Shown: positions 21,717 through 34,036, counted from the first letter of the stretch. The stretch: DNA of 64,000 nucleotides from Microvelia longipes (GCA_018340805.1 JACMZG010001870.1:47435053-47499052), one strand, 5' to 3'. Numbers and translations: made by a program. The notes: generated from the sequence alone by a model not told the origin.

Positions 21717-22053
21717 ACTATTAAATTTTTTTATTGAACAAATTTTAAACATTCTTTCTTTAGAGACAAGAAAAAATAGAACCCAAAGTAAAAAATTCTC
21801 AACCCAAACTTAAAATTAACATACGTTAAGACAAAATTTAGTAGCTTATGTATAAATTATATGTTTCTGTCAGTTCAACGTGTAAATATATATTTCGGTT
21901 TCAGGAGGCGTTAATCTTGCAGAGGGACATGTTTAGTTTCTAGTTAAAGCTATGGGCAATTTTAGTAAAATCAATGCTCTCCTGTGGGTTAGACACTAAA
22001 TACCTTCGCTTAAACTTATACGGTAACACTATCTTCTATCATCTGACATTATT

Positions 22054-22152
22054 CCTGGATGTTAAACCACGCCCTCAATTTCAAATCTGGTCAACCTTAT
22101 TGGTTCCTCAAAACTATTTTTCCACGCAGTCATCTGATTTTAGCTGTGCGTC
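22054..22152. mobile_element. Partial MITE, inverted relative to 5098-5259
   Basis: GTTAAACCACGCCCTCAATT through CTTATTGGTTCCTCAAAACT to CTGATTTTAGCTGTGCGTC matches the reverse complement of the 5098 element. The left end is missing. Confidence 0.7.
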
Positions 22153-22886
22153 CTACTATAGTAAACCAATAACAAAATGAGAATGAAACCTTTTTAAGTG
22201 AAACATGCAACTACAATATTATGCTAACAAGACGATAATTTCTCGAACAAAAAAGAACTTGATTCTTACAAGTTTTCTTTTACAGCAATCATTACATAAG
22301 TTTGTCATCTCCAGGTTGTTTCTTGGTCGCTCTATAAGTCCACATCTTCATTGTGTCTTAGACGATGACATATCGGACCTAATTTCTTAAAGTTACATCA
22401 CTGCAGTCACGAAGTCTTTATTGTAATCATCATTACTGTTTTTATGTCCAGTTGGAAATAGTTTATGTATTGACATTTTCCACAGTAGTCAAAAGGCAAC
22501 ATTGCGTAGATAGTTAGGTAATGCGGTATTCGTTATGAAAGGGAAGATGTTCACCTACTGTTATTGTTAAAACTTTTAAATCTGAAGATATTTTATTAAG
22601 CTTCGTGGTATGATTAGCCGTAACGTTTACAACAATAAGTTCATCAACCCCTCAGGCACAAATGACGCGTTTTTTACAAACAAAAGAAACATTTCCTTTG
22701 GAAAATTCGAGAAAATTGAGCAACAAGTAGTATTCCTACTGCTCATGTTATAAACATAGACTTCAGCAAGAAATATATCGATGGGCAAGAACACACGAAT
22801 TTCAAATAAAATTCGCCCTAAATGCGGATCCCCGCGGCAAATTTCTTGTATTTTCCAATACGCTCCGTTCCCGATTGAATCAGCGA

Positions 22887-22928
22887 TATGAAATTTATTA
22901 CAGGTAAAGACCTGTAATAAATTTCATA
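22887..22928. repeat. Perfect 18-bp hairpin
   Basis: TATGAAATTTATTACAGG and its exact complement around the loop TAAAGA. It is isolated, with no associated gene. Confidence 0.85.
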
Positions 22929-23660
22929 TAGTACATTCATAAAGGGTATCATAAAGTAGTATCATAAGATTATCATAAAGAATATCATTAAGAGTAATAA
23001 AGTACTTTCATAAGATATAGTACATTATTATTTTGAAGAATTGCTTTCTATCACATTTTTAATATCATGCTTCTACAAATTTAATTTTGTTCTTCATTAA
23101 ACCATTCATTACATAGGATTTAATATTACGCGTGATTTAAATTTGGCGCAGCTCACATAAAAATTATGAATTTATTAAGAATTTATTTAATTATTCATTT
23201 AGAATAGGGAGCAGCCCTCGTAGCCAACAGTATTTTTATTTTGCAAAAAAGCTGTCCGTATCATGAATAATGCTAAACATGATGCTAAGTGCAAACAATA
23301 TTTTATTGAAAATAAAGTTGTAACTTTTCATCAGCCTATATTTTTTCATTGTTGTTGTTTGTTAAGCAAGTATGATGAGGGGGAGTTCAATTATATTAAA
23401 GAACTACAATTATTACAGCACTAGATATACTGCTAACATCAATATTCCCACTTGTAGGCCACACAAATCACATCAGTTCCCAAATTATAATGGAATAAGG
23501 TGCTTTAATAAATTACCCGCTTCAATAGTTAAACTTCCACCCAAAACTTAAAAAAAAACATTAAAACATTGTCGCTTGAAAAAGCCTACTATAATGTTAA
23601 CGAGTTTTTAGCTGATAACATAGTATTCCCACGCTAAATGTTTTAATAAAGTAACCTCAA
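22929..23660. other. Anonymous AT-rich DNA
   Basis: A short ATCATAAAG-type semi-repeat at 22930-23010, otherwise nothing supported. Confidence 0.5.
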
Positions 23661-23717
<57 letters not shown>

Positions 23718-23725
23718 ATATAATG
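23661..23725. repeat. (TA)n microsatellite
   Basis: AT dinucleotides with one AAAT interruption. Confidence 0.9.
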
Positions 23726-25544
23726 TAAATAAATAAAAATTTGTAATTTGTTTACCTTTGTAAATAGTTCCTACACCTCCGACCCTTATTATAGGTCTAA
23801 ACTATACATAAACCTAGTTCTAAACTATAACTAGTTTATGTAAGTGACATACTGCCATCATGGACGTTTACTTTTTATTTATTGATTATTTACAGGCCTG
23901 TATTTTGTACAACCTGTAAGTATTATTTTGCTCCAAAAAACAATATTTTATCAAGTTAATTAAACTAAAATATTAATCTCTGTTTAATAAAAGAGTTTTT
24001 TTTTATATAATCATGCTTATAACTATTAACCTTTCCATTAATAAAAGGTAATTTATTATCACTTAAAAGAACTAACAGGCATAAAAGACGAATGAATGAT
24101 AACCAGATAAACAATAAACAAAGATTAGTAAAAACAACAGGTGCTATTTTCTATAGGAAGTAAAGTCATAGTTAAAATACAAACTTAATCGATTTTTCGA
24201 AACATATAGTCAGACAAAGTAAGCTTAACTAGCTAAACAAAATTAAAAAGCATTTAAAAATCATTTATCTCCAGACAGTGTATAATATAAAGTTTATTGA
24301 CTAGTTTTTAGGGAGTAAAGAAGCACTTTTCACTCCCTAGGGAGAAGTTTTAATAAAACAAATGCTTTCTTTGCATGCCATTTTTTTATAAGTTTGAAGT
24401 GAAGACATTGGACATTTAATAATTCTCCAAATTAAATTAGTTCTTTAACTCGGATTTGTTTTTTGAGCCAAGTTTCATTGAAATTAGATCAACTATTTAA
24501 CCTGTGGAGTATTTACAAAAAAATGTAAACATCTATTTATACTATTTGAGTATCGTGCAAGTCACACTTTTATAAGAAGATAAGAAGACGAAATTTTTAT
24601 ATGAATTATAAGTTGATAAGAAGGTAACACTTCTTATCAAACAAATTATTTTTTTATGATTTTAACGAGTTCAACGTGACGTCATTTTAATAAGCCGTGT
24701 TTGATCAACCCCAAAATTTAATCAGTTTGTCCTCTATTAGAACTTTATTTTTGTGCTAAGTTTCATTAAAACCAAAGAAGCCGTTTGAGCTGTAGCGCGT
24801 TTACAAAACATGTGCACAACCATACACTTAAACATACATACAGACACTAAATAATTTTCCAATTCTTGTGATCTGCAGGCGCTGAAACGACGGCAATTGT
24901 TGTCGAAAATGAGAGTTAAGTTTTTTTTTGCTGAAAAGCAATGCTTTCCCCCTTCTTTAGGGAGGTAGTGAAGCAAAATTGAAATAATAACTTCAGATTT
25001 TCCTTATATTAAGGACACAACAGGATATAGTTACCTTAAGAAATAAATGACTAAACATTTCTATACACTGACTTCAAGATAATTTTCAGACTGACCTTCG
25101 AGTTTTGGACTTTCTTGAACAGAAATATTTTTATTTAATAATCTTCACGGAATTAGAAATAAGAGGTGAAACAGTGGACGGGTCAAGTGGGAGGTACAAG
25201 TACCCCTGGGCGGTAAGTGGTGCAATGTACGGTTCTCAAGGTTCACAGCACATCTTAATATCAAACGTCAAATTCGACGATGAAGTGATTTATTGAATAT
25301 TAAATGACTTGTGGATTTATGAATTCGAAAAGCATCATTAAATATTTTTGGATTAACATAAAATGAAAATGAAGTCGATAGTATAAAATGAACGAAAGAT
25401 AGAACAATCAATACTTTCAATAACAGCTATGCTGCTAAGTGTTAGTTTTATCAAGGGCGTAAAAATTCTAAAAGAAAATAAATTCTCTTTGTTTTACACC
25501 TTAAAATTGGTACTCATCACGAGAACCAATATAATTCATTTCAT
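23726..25544. other. Anonymous; possible repeat ends at 24300 and 24960
   Basis: TTTAGGGAGTAAAGAAGCA at about 24308 and TTCTTTAGGGAGGTAGTGAA at about 24955 are similar direct motifs. CAAGTTTCATTGAAATTAGA and TAAGTTTCATTAAAACCAAA lie between them. This may be a decayed element of about 650 bp. No coding gene; the short open frame at 25105-25296 is unrecognised. Confidence 0.4.
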
Positions 25545-26790
25545 CAGCACGAGAACAAAAAATAGTTTTCTTTAGCGCGAGAACCAAAAGATTTGTTTTC
25601 TTTTACATGAAATCCAATATTTATGTTTTCTTCAGCACGAGAAGCAATCGATTTGATTTCTTCACCATAAGAACCAAGAAGATTTGTTTTCTTCTCCATA
25701 AGAACCAATAGATTTGTTTTCTTCAGCAAGAGATGCATGAAAAAAATATGTTTTGATTTGTTTTCTTCAGCTCGGAAAGCAATACATTTGTTTTCCTCAG
25801 CACGAGATTCAACAGATTTGTTTTCCTCAGCACAAAAAAGTAATAGATTTGTTTTCTTCAGCACGAGAAGTAATAGATTTGTTTTCCTCAGCACAAAAAG
25901 CAATAGATTTGTTTTCTTCAGCTCGGAAAGCAATACATTTGTTTTCCTCAGCACGAGATTCAACAGATTTGTTTTCCTCAGCACAAAAGCAATAGATTTG
26001 TTTTCTTCAGCACGAGAAGTAATAGATTTGTTTTCCTCAGCACAAAAAGCAATAGATTTGTTTTCTTCAGCTCGGAAAGCAATACATTTGTTTTCCTCAG
26101 CACGAGATTCAACAGATTTGTTTTCCTCAGCACAAAAAGCAATAGATTTGTTTTCTTCAGCACGAGAAGTAATAGATTTGTTTTCCTCAGCACAAAAAGC
26201 AATAGATTTGTTTTCTTCAGCACGAGAAGTAATAGATTTGTTTTCCTCAGCACAAAAAGCAATAGATTTGTTTTCTTCAGCTCGGAAAGCAATACATTTG
26301 TTTTCCTCAGCACGAGATTCAACAGATTGTTTTCCTCAGCACAAAAAGCAATAGATTTGTTTTCTTCAGCACGAGAAGTAATAGATTTGTTCCTTAGATT
26401 TGTTTTCTTCAGCACGAGAAGTAATAGATTTGTTTTCCTCAGTAGGAGATGCAATAGATTTGCTTTCTACAGCTCGGAAAGCAATAGATTTGTTTTTTTC
26501 AGCTTGGAAATCAATAGATATATTTTCTTCAGCTCGGAAAGCAATAGATTTGTTTTTTTCAGCTCGGAAAGCAGTAGATTTGTTTTCTTCATCTCGGAAA
26601 GCAATAGATTTGTTTTCTTCAGCTAGGAAAGCAATAGATTTGTTTCCTCAGTCGGAGATGCTATAGATTTGCTTTCTTCAGCTCGGAAAGCAATAGATTT
26701 GTTTTCATTAGCACAAAAAGTAATAGTTTTGTTTTCCTTAGTGTGAAAAGCAAAAAAAAATTCTTTAGCACGAGCAGCAATAAATGTTTT
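25545..26790. repeat. 30-bp minisatellite with 150-bp higher-order repeat
   Basis: About 40 units ending AGATTTGTTTTCYTCAGC. Variants (CTCGGAAAGCAATACA, CACGAGATTCAACAG, CACAAAAAGCAATAG, CACGAGAAGTAATAG, CACAAAAAGCAATAG) recur in that order, giving a five-unit period in 25770-26340. All frames free of stops follow from 30 being ten codons: a 205-codon frame on plus (Asp-Leu-Phe-Ser-Ser-Ala) and 146- and 158-codon frames on minus. Confidence 0.95.
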
Positions 26791-27668
26791 TATTATATAA
26801 GAAAAAAATGATTTGTTTACTTCACTATATAAAAATCAATACGTAATGTATTCGTCAGTGAGAAAAGCAATCGATTTCTTTTCTATTATAACCAACAAAT
26901 ATGATCTTCAGCACTATAACCAATAGAACAGTTTATCTCAAAGCGAAAGAGTGAAATAAGCTTAAACTTACAGCCATTAACAGTCCAAGGAAGAGCAAAG
27001 CAAACCTAAAGTAACAAGTATACATAATTTCACGAAAAGCGAAGCAAGTTTAAAGTAACAACTATTAATACTTAGAAAAGCAGCGAAGCGAGTTTAATTT
27101 AACAACTTAAAGCCTAGGGGAAAATTAATACTCTGAGAAAGAACACAGCGAGTTCGCACAGATGCATAGTAAACCCGAAGAGCTGAGACAAATGCGGATT
27201 TGTGAGACATAAACCCTTTTTGATATTTTTAACTGTATCTTGAACCAAGTTATTGTTTAATGCATACGCCAGTTCCAAAATCAGACCATGCCTTGTCTAG
27301 TTATGACTTAATAAATTCATTAAATGACGCGTATAATATACAATAAATAATTCCAATGATATTCAATAGGATCCTTTTTTACAACCTACATACCTAATTA
27401 CAAAACAAGAAAATATATTTTTTTCTAATATAATATTATGAAATAAATCAGCTGATTTAAAAGTATAATAAAAACACCTGTTGCTTGTTAAGTTTATACA
27501 GTCCTTATCTAGTTTCCATAACAAGCATGTAACACGCAGATAAAAGTGTGAAATATCTTTGTATTCAGATTATGTATTTTGATCTATATACACCGTTATT
27601 TAATCTGTATAAAATTATATTTATCCGTATTTTTAAGTAAACCATTTTACATATTTAGGTATTAATAA
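26791..27668. other. Anonymous; short GCGAAGCGAG motifs
   Basis: Three loosely repeated segments with AGCGAAGC and TTTAA-GTAACAACT lie at 26990-27150. Nothing coding. Confidence 0.45.
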
Positions 27669-27993
27669 TAGTAATATTGTTACGAGGCAAAAATAATATG
27701 TATGTATTAGTCAATAGAAAAACATAACAAAAATCATGAGTGGATAATTGTAATTCTGTGTTTAGAAAATTATCTTTATTAGGGCAAATGATTTGTTTTA
27801 GTGAATTGAGCGCAATTCGAACAAAAAGTAACACAGCATAGTAAAACATGCGCTCAATTCACAAAATCAAATCATTTGCCCTAATACTGATAATTTTCAA
27901 AACACAGAATTACAATTATCCACTCATGATTTTTGTTATGTTTTTCTATTGACTAATACATACATATTATTTTTGCCTCGTAACAAGATTACT
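27669..27993. repeat. Long inverted repeat, arms about 145 bp
   Basis: Left arm 27669-27813 and right arm 27850-27993 are inverted copies with a few differences, around a 36-base spacer. The arm ends are TTGTTACGAGGCAAAAATAA, and the inner edge is GTGAATTGAGCGC. Part of the inner edge recurs at 28010-28060 (TGTGAATTGAGCGCATGTTT). Likely a foldback element. Confidence 0.85.
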
Positions 27994-28568
27994 ACTTGTC
28001 AATTTGGGACCAATGATTTTATTTTGTGAATTGAGCGCATGTTTTACTTTGTTGAGACTAATACTGTCAATTATAAATAACTTGGAATTGCACATAATAA
28101 GGATCATTACCCAAATTTACCATAAAAATTAGTGTATATATATTAAATTTCTGCTCTCCAACAGAGTCATTATAGTGGGTTTTTAACGTTATACATATCA
28201 CAACATTTATAGGGTCGAAGAGTTACATTTCAATCTAAAGACCAGGAGGGGGAAGAAGTATAATTACCCTTCACCAAATTATGAAAAATGCCAACATAAT
28301 TCTTCTTAAGAAATTTGATTTAAAGGAAAATTCTAAAAAAAAAAACATTTTATAAACACATTCCACGTATAAAATTTTCCTTAAAGAGAAAATTAAATTA
28401 ACGATTTCATAAACTCATTTTACCTTAGGAAATTCGCTTGCCAGAAAATTCTAAAATCAAAAACCACTTTAACTTATTTCTTCATTTGAAACTAATTTGT
28501 TTTTGCTTTCTAAAGACATCTTAGTTACTAATTTCTATGTACAAAATACAATTTATATTTATTTATAA
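27994..28568. other. No feature beyond an inner-edge fragment
   Basis: Contains the third fragment of the preceding inverted repeat at 28000-28060. The rest is anonymous up to the Helitron end. Confidence 0.5.
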
Positions 28569-28580
28569 CTAGCAGGGATA

Positions 28581-28597
28581 CCCGTGCTTCGCACGGG
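28581..28597 (-). terminator. Helitron 3' terminal hairpin
   Basis: CCCGTGC TTC GCACGGG, seven perfect base pairs with a three-base loop, eight bases inside the CTAG end. In Helitrons this hairpin marks the end of rolling-circle transfer. Confidence 0.85.
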
Positions 28598-29026
28598 CGT
28601 TAAAGAAGTAAATAATTTTTTATACAATTTCTTTTATCTGCTTATAGTACTACAGAGCCAGTAAATCAGTCCACCCTCTATATATACTATACTAAATCTT
28701 ATCAAAATAAAGTAAACTAATAACTTATGCCCCTGTGCACAACTATTCCCATTTGTCTGCTTATAGCACTACATAGCCTGTAAATCAGTGCATCTACAAA
28801 TTTGTCTTTATACCAAGTTTTAACAAAATCACTGGAAAAAAAAATTACAAAAAAAATTTGAAGTCCATTAAAGTTATTTTAACTACACCTAAAGATTTGA
28901 GACTCGTACAAATTATTATTTCCTGTTCGTAAGTTACTCTTTACTCGGATCATAGTTGAATCCTTCTAACTTTAAACTGACAGTTACCAGTTTTTGTATT
29001 TTTTTCTATTTCTATCATTTTGAAGT

Positions 29027-29257
29027 CTATACTCTCGCTGTTCTGAGGTCAACGAAGGCATTATATGTTGTGAATCTTTTTCTACTTTCCTTCAGCCTGT
29101 TTTCATGCTCTTGTGCATTTGGTGCAGACGTGGCAGCTCTCAACCGATTTTTTAAAAGTCTTACATTTTTTTCTTCAGTTGATTCTTTTTCGCGCCTTTG
29201 TTTTACTCTTTTAGATTTAGATTGCAGTCGGCCTATATATTGTTTAATTCTAGGCAT
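29027..29257 (-). pseudogene. Helitron protein N-terminal relic, STPR-like
   Basis: 76 codons starting MPRIKQYIGRLQSKSK, then two loosely repeated basic/acidic stretches of about 23 residues (REKESTEEKNVRLLKNRLRA and NAQEHENRLKESRKRF). The pattern resembles the N-terminal part of animal Helitron proteins and the STPR repeat of FMBP-1-like proteins. The frame runs in the same direction as the Helitron and stops after about two repeats. No Rep HUH motif or helicase follows before the 3' end. Assignment is from pattern, not alignment. Confidence 0.55.
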
Positions 29258-29454
29258 GGTTAATCAAATATATAAAAAAAAATATATTATGCATGTAACC
29301 GTTTTATAAGATATTTAACCAATAATTAGATTTTTAACAATCGTCTAAAGAAAAAAATGGCAAATAAAATAAAGTAACTGTCATTGTCAAAAAGTTGACA
29401 ATTACATAATTAGTAAAATTTGCATTAATTAAATAATAAGTAAAAGTCCCTGAA

Positions 29455-31345
29455 AGTGATTTGAGCTACACCAAATAGTTTTATTGATTAGTCTCTATAC
29501 TAAATTTAATCAAAATCTAGTAAACTAATAGTTTATGCCCCTTTGGAACAATACTCCCTTATATCTGCATAGAACCTGCAAATTAGTTGCATAGCACTGG
29601 ATAACCTGTTAATCAGTGCACCCTCTAAATAGTCTCTATACGAAATTTAATCAAAATCAAGTAAACTAATAATGTATTGCCCCTGTCCACCACAATTTTC
29701 TTTTATGCTTATAATACTACATAGCCAGTAAATCAGTCCACCCCCTAAATATACTATACTAAATCTAATCAAAATCAAGTAAACTAATAACTTATGCCCC
29801 TGTTCACAACAATTTTCTTTTATCTGCTATAATACTACATAGCCAGTAAATCAGTCCACCCTCTAAATAGTCTCTATACGAAATTTAATCAAAATCAAGT
29901 AAACTAATAATGTATTGCCCCTGTCCACCACAATTTTCTTTTATCTGCTTATAATACTACATAGCCAGTAAATCAGTCCACCCCCTAAATATACTATACT
30001 AAATCTAATCAAAATCAAGTAAACTAATAACTTATGCCCCTGTTCACAACAATTTTCTTTTATCTGCTTATAATACTACATAGCCAGTAAATCAGTCCAC
30101 CCTCTAAATAGTCTCTATACGAAATTTAATCAAAATCAAGTAAACTAATAATGTATTGCCCCTGTCCACCACAATTTTCTTTTATCTGCTTATAATACTA
30201 CATAGCCAGTAAATCAGTCCACCCCCTAAATATACTATACTAAATCTAATCAAAATCAAGTAAACTAATAACTTATGCCCCTGTTCACAACAATTTTCTT
30301 TTATCTGCTTATAATACTACATAGCCAGTAAATCAGTCCACCCTCTAAATAGTCTCTATACGAAATTTAATCAAAATCAAGTAAACTAATAATGTATTGC
30401 CCCTGTCCACCACAATTTTCTTTTATCTGCTTATAATACTACATAGCCAGTAAATCAGTCCACCCCCTAAATATACTATACTAAATCTAATCAAAATCAA
30501 GTAAACTAATAACTTATGCCCCTGTGCACCACAATTTTCTTTTATTTGGTTATAGTACTACATAGCCAGTAAATCAGTCCACCCTCTAAATATACTATAC
30601 TAAATCTAATCAAAATCAAGTAAACTAATAACTTATGCCCCTGTGCACCACAATTTTCTTTTATTTGGTTATAGTACTACATAGCCAGTAAATCAGTCCA
30701 CCCTCTAAATATACTATACTAAATCTAATCAAAATCAAGTAAACTAATAACTTATGCCCCTGTGCACCACAATTTTTTTTTTATCTGCTTATAGTACTAC
30801 ATAGCCAGTAAATCAGTCCACCCTCTAAATATACTATACTAAATCTAATCAAAATCAAGTAAACTAAAACTTATGCCCCTGTGCACCACAATTTTCTTTA
30901 TTTGCTTATAGTACTACATAGCCAGTAAATCAGTCCACCCTCTAAATATACTATACTAAATCTAATCAAAATCAAGTAAACTAATAACTTATGCCCCTGT
31001 GCACCACAATTTTCTTTTATTGGTTATAGTACTACATAGCCAGTAAATCAGTCCACCCTCTAAATATACTATACTAAATCTAATCAAAATCAAGTAAACT
31101 AATAACTTATGCCCCTGTGCACCACAATTTTCTTTTATTTGGTTATAGTACTACATAGCCAGTAAATCAGTCCACCCTCTAAATATACTATACTAAATCT
31201 AATCAAAATCAAGTAAACTAATAACTTATGCCCCTATGCACAACAATTTTCTTTTATCTGCTTAAAGTACTACATAGCCAGTAAATTAGTGCACCCTCTA
31301 AATAGTCTTTATACTAAATGTAATTAAAATGAAGTAAACTAATAA
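29455..31345. repeat. 119/122-bp array inside the Helitron
   Basis: Units contain CATAGCCAGTAAATCAGTCC and AATCAAAATCAAGTAAACTA. In 29640-30480 two types alternate (AATAGTCTCTATACGAAATT with TGTATTGCCCC, versus AATATACTATACTAAATCT with CTTATGCCCC), giving a 241-bp dimer. From 30480 to 31230 only the second type is repeated. About 16 units in total. Confidence 0.95.
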
Positions 31346-31974
31346 TTTATGCCCCTGTGCAAAACTATTCCCATTTGTCTGCTTATAGCACTACATAGCC
31401 TGTAAATCAGTGCATCTACAAATTAGTCTTTATACCAAGTTTTAACAAAATCACTGGAAATCCGTGTTTTAAAGTCAGTAAAATGATAAAATTTAAAAAA
31501 ACAAATCTGAAGTCCTTTAAAGTTATTTTAACTACACCTAAAGATTTTGAGACTTGTACAATTATTATTTCCTGTTCGTAAGTTACTTATAGACATAATT
31601 TTATAGACTTATTCCGAGGTCATTGTCAGTTATATTCATTACTTTATTCAAAGTTATTTACTGCCCTAAAAAGCTTATTATAGCTCTAAAATCAAAATTT
31701 TTAGCATCAAAATATTGTAAATGTACTGCTCTAAAATAATAGCTCTAGACATGCATGATTTTATGCTCTCTAAAAAGGCTATGATTTTTAAATATTTCGA
31801 TGCCCCTGTAGACCATTTTAGATGCCCTAATCATCTTAGACTCGGCTCAAACCTTCCCATCACTGTGGATTAATTTGTAAAACCTTTCGTGAAAATTCGT
31901 CCAGTCGTTCTCGAGTTTAGAGGGAACATCGGTAGCGACATTTGAATTTTATTTATATAGATTATTTATATAGA

Positions 31975-32189
31975 TAAAAAATTTAATTATAAATTTTAAT
32001 TATAAAGCACAAATGATATGGGATTTGCCCTTCCATATCACCTAATTTTGTAATATAATTAAAATAACACTACATATGTCATTACATCTTGTAATACAAT
32101 TAGATAAACACTTACTTGAAACACTCTATATTCCCCCTATGTTAAATACAGTTATAGAACCACACGTACTTAGTGCAACCCATATCACA
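31975..32189. other. AT-rich flank of the Helitron
   Basis: Contains diverged ATATCACCTAATTTTGTAATA motifs related to the following array, so that array may begin as early as 32030. Confidence 0.45.
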
Positions 32190-32350
32190 TAATTATGTTA
32201 TACAATTAGAACATCTCATAACTGGCACGATCCATATCACCTCATGTTAAACACACTAATAGAACGACACGTAACTGGCACGATCCATATCACCTCATGT
32301 TAAACACACTTATAGAACGACATGTAACTGGCACGATCCATATCACCTCA
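32190..32350. repeat. About 53-bp tandem repeat, 3 units
   Basis: Units contain GGCACGATCCATATCACCTC and GTTAAACACACTTATAGAAC. Confidence 0.85.
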
Positions 32351-32556
32351 TCCCATCACACACTCATATAATAATAACAATAAAAAAAACTCCCACACCG
32401 AAAGTAAAAGTGTAACAATTTTTACATATTTATTGTTTTGTCTGAAAATCGTACTAATAATTTCCAATTCATTAACTCCAACAATAATCTAATTAATACT
32501 AAATAATAACTATAATTAAATTAACTATATATACATTTATCTCTTTAATCTTTAAT

Positions 32557-32562
32557 ATTTTC

Positions 32563-32607
<45 letters not shown>

Positions 32608-32649
32608 ATATAAACACAACCACACACACATACATATATACATACATAC

Positions 32650-32704
<55 letters not shown>

Positions 32705-32710
32705 ATATAC
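32557..32710. repeat. (TA)n and CATA microsatellites
   Basis: Two TA tracts around a CACACACATACATATATA section. Confidence 0.9.
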
Positions 32711-33295
32711 ACGCGTCTCCAACAATCTCGGGATGAGGTTATGAATAAATGAAAACTATATATTTATTTCTGACCAACGTTTTGAATTTAGCTCAACATT
32801 CTCCATCAGGGTCCATTAAAACACAAGAAAACAACAGTCTATTTAGAGAGTGTAAAATGAAAATATATAAATTAAACATAGCTTTTGCATTATTTGAAAT
32901 CTTTAACTAGATACTCACAACAATAACACTAAATACTCATAAAAACCACTAAATTGTTATTTACCCAACAACAAATGAGTAAAAAATAAAAAAGAATCTT
33001 AAATGAATGAAAAGATACAGAGAATGGCTTGCTTAGTCATTCAATTCAAATTAACAGGAATGCCAACTTAAATTTTACTTTCAATTTAAAGACAACACTG
33101 ATTTTTATCCAGAATACTTCCCGAGCAATGAACAAATTTATCAAGTATTAATATACACATTATCTTCGTTTCATTTTATCTTTTACTTATCTTTTTTCTT
33201 TTTGGTTAGAAAAAACAAAAGTTTTAAGTCATTAAATAACTCCAACACTGTCAAACATAATTATTTTAGACCAAAACAAATAATATGAAGAAACC
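32711..33295. other. Anonymous; minus-strand CTGATGG motif
   Basis: At 32773-32810 the minus strand reads CTGATGGAGAATGTTGAGC then TTCAAAACGTTGG, a degraded member of the CTGATGA...GAAAC motif class. No gene. Confidence 0.4.
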
Positions 33296-33787
33296 AAGGA
33301 TCTTGAATAAAGGAGATGACGCATTAAGGAACATTTCTGACCCCATGGCAGTTGTAAGAGATAGAGAAATAAGAGCAAACTTACCTTTCCCATGGTTATA
33401 ATGGTAAAAAGGCGTCAAACGCAGGTTATACAGCAAGGTTGTCGAGTTTGCTTCTCAACTTTTTTCTGTGCTTCTCGTGATTGTTACATTTGTGGTGCTT
33501 GTTCAGTCATTTGTGCTTATTTAATTTTAAATTTTGGACTATACTTAGCCACTTCAGTGAGTGATAATTTAAGCGTGTTTATAACCTTCTCAAGAAATAA
33601 ACAAAGGGAAGCCGATGAGAGGTTAGTTTGCCTCTAAATTTTAAGACCTGCGCTGTTACGAGAATTGTAAGCATGCGCAGTTGGTAACAAGTAAATGCAA
33701 TTGGTTTTTGATGTGTGTTTCGTGTTGAATTCTCTCTATTTTTTGGTTTTCGATGGGGTCACTTTTTTGTAGGGCAAATCGACTTAT
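33296..33787 (-). mobile_element. TIR element family E, copy 2 (inverted)
   Basis: AAGGATCTTGAATAAAGGAG at the left matches the complement of the right ends of the copies at 6303 and 63394. The right side ends at GGGCAAATCGACTTAT without the terminal repeat, so the copy is truncated. Internal blocks are conserved. The 81-codon plus-strand frame is nucleotide-level coincidence. Confidence 0.7.
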
Positions 33788-33974
33788 AAAAATTATACGT
33801 TTTTACTAGTTTAGACGTTGCAACATTATCAAAATACACTAAAACAGTAGCACATAATACAGCTAAATTATGCTGCAATTATTATTTTTGTTTGCATCAT
33901 AAAAATGCATGCATGTGTTGAAAAAAATATTAATTATTGCCTCGTTTAAAGTAAAACGATAAAAACAATGTTTC
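33788..33974. other. No feature seen
   Basis: AT-rich spacer. Confidence 0.4.
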
Positions 33975-34036
33975 CCGGACTGGATTCGAACAATGAATCT
34001 TTAGATTTCAAGCAAATGTCTAACCGATTGCGCCAA
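33975..34036 (-). pseudogene. tRNA-like sequence, possible SINE head
   Basis: Minus strand reads TTTGGCGCAATCGGTTAGAC (A-box fit), GCTTGAAATC (like a tRNA-Ser UGA anticodon loop) and TGTTCGAATCC (B-box fit) at tRNA-like spacing. Acceptor and anticodon stems do not form well and there is no CCA-side partner. Probably a tRNA pseudogene or the head of a decayed SINE. Confidence 0.45.

Larger units (their letters stand above)
28569..31974 (-). mobile_element. Non-autonomous Helitron
   Basis: On minus, a host A is followed by the 5' terminus TCTATATAAATAA (31974), then a region with CTCGAGAACGACTGGACGAA, typical of animal Helitron 5' ends. The 3' terminus has the hairpin CCCGTGCGAAGCACGGG, eight bases, then CTAG (28572-28569) and a host T. 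This fits Helitron rules (TC start, hairpin, CTRR end, insertion between A and T, no duplication). TCTATATAAATAA is doubled, so 31961 is an alternative start. Rep/helicase is missing. Most of the interior is a tandem array. Sequence at 28730-28945 is repeated at 31350-31595. Confidence 0.85.

Noticed and set aside
25737..26354. 205-codon plus-strand frame and overlapping long minus-strand frames
   Set aside because: Product of a 30-bp tandem repeat; open on both strands, no start context or domain.
28956..29309. 117-codon plus-strand frame
   Set aside because: Opposite strand of the Helitron coding relic; hydrophobic because it is antisense to a basic/acidic peptide.
33392..33637. Cys-rich 81-codon frame
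   Set aside because: Lies in TIR element family E; frame is not kept in the other copies.
33975..34036. Functional tRNA-Ser(UGA)
   Set aside because: Boxes fit, but the stems are broken and no proper acceptor stem is present.
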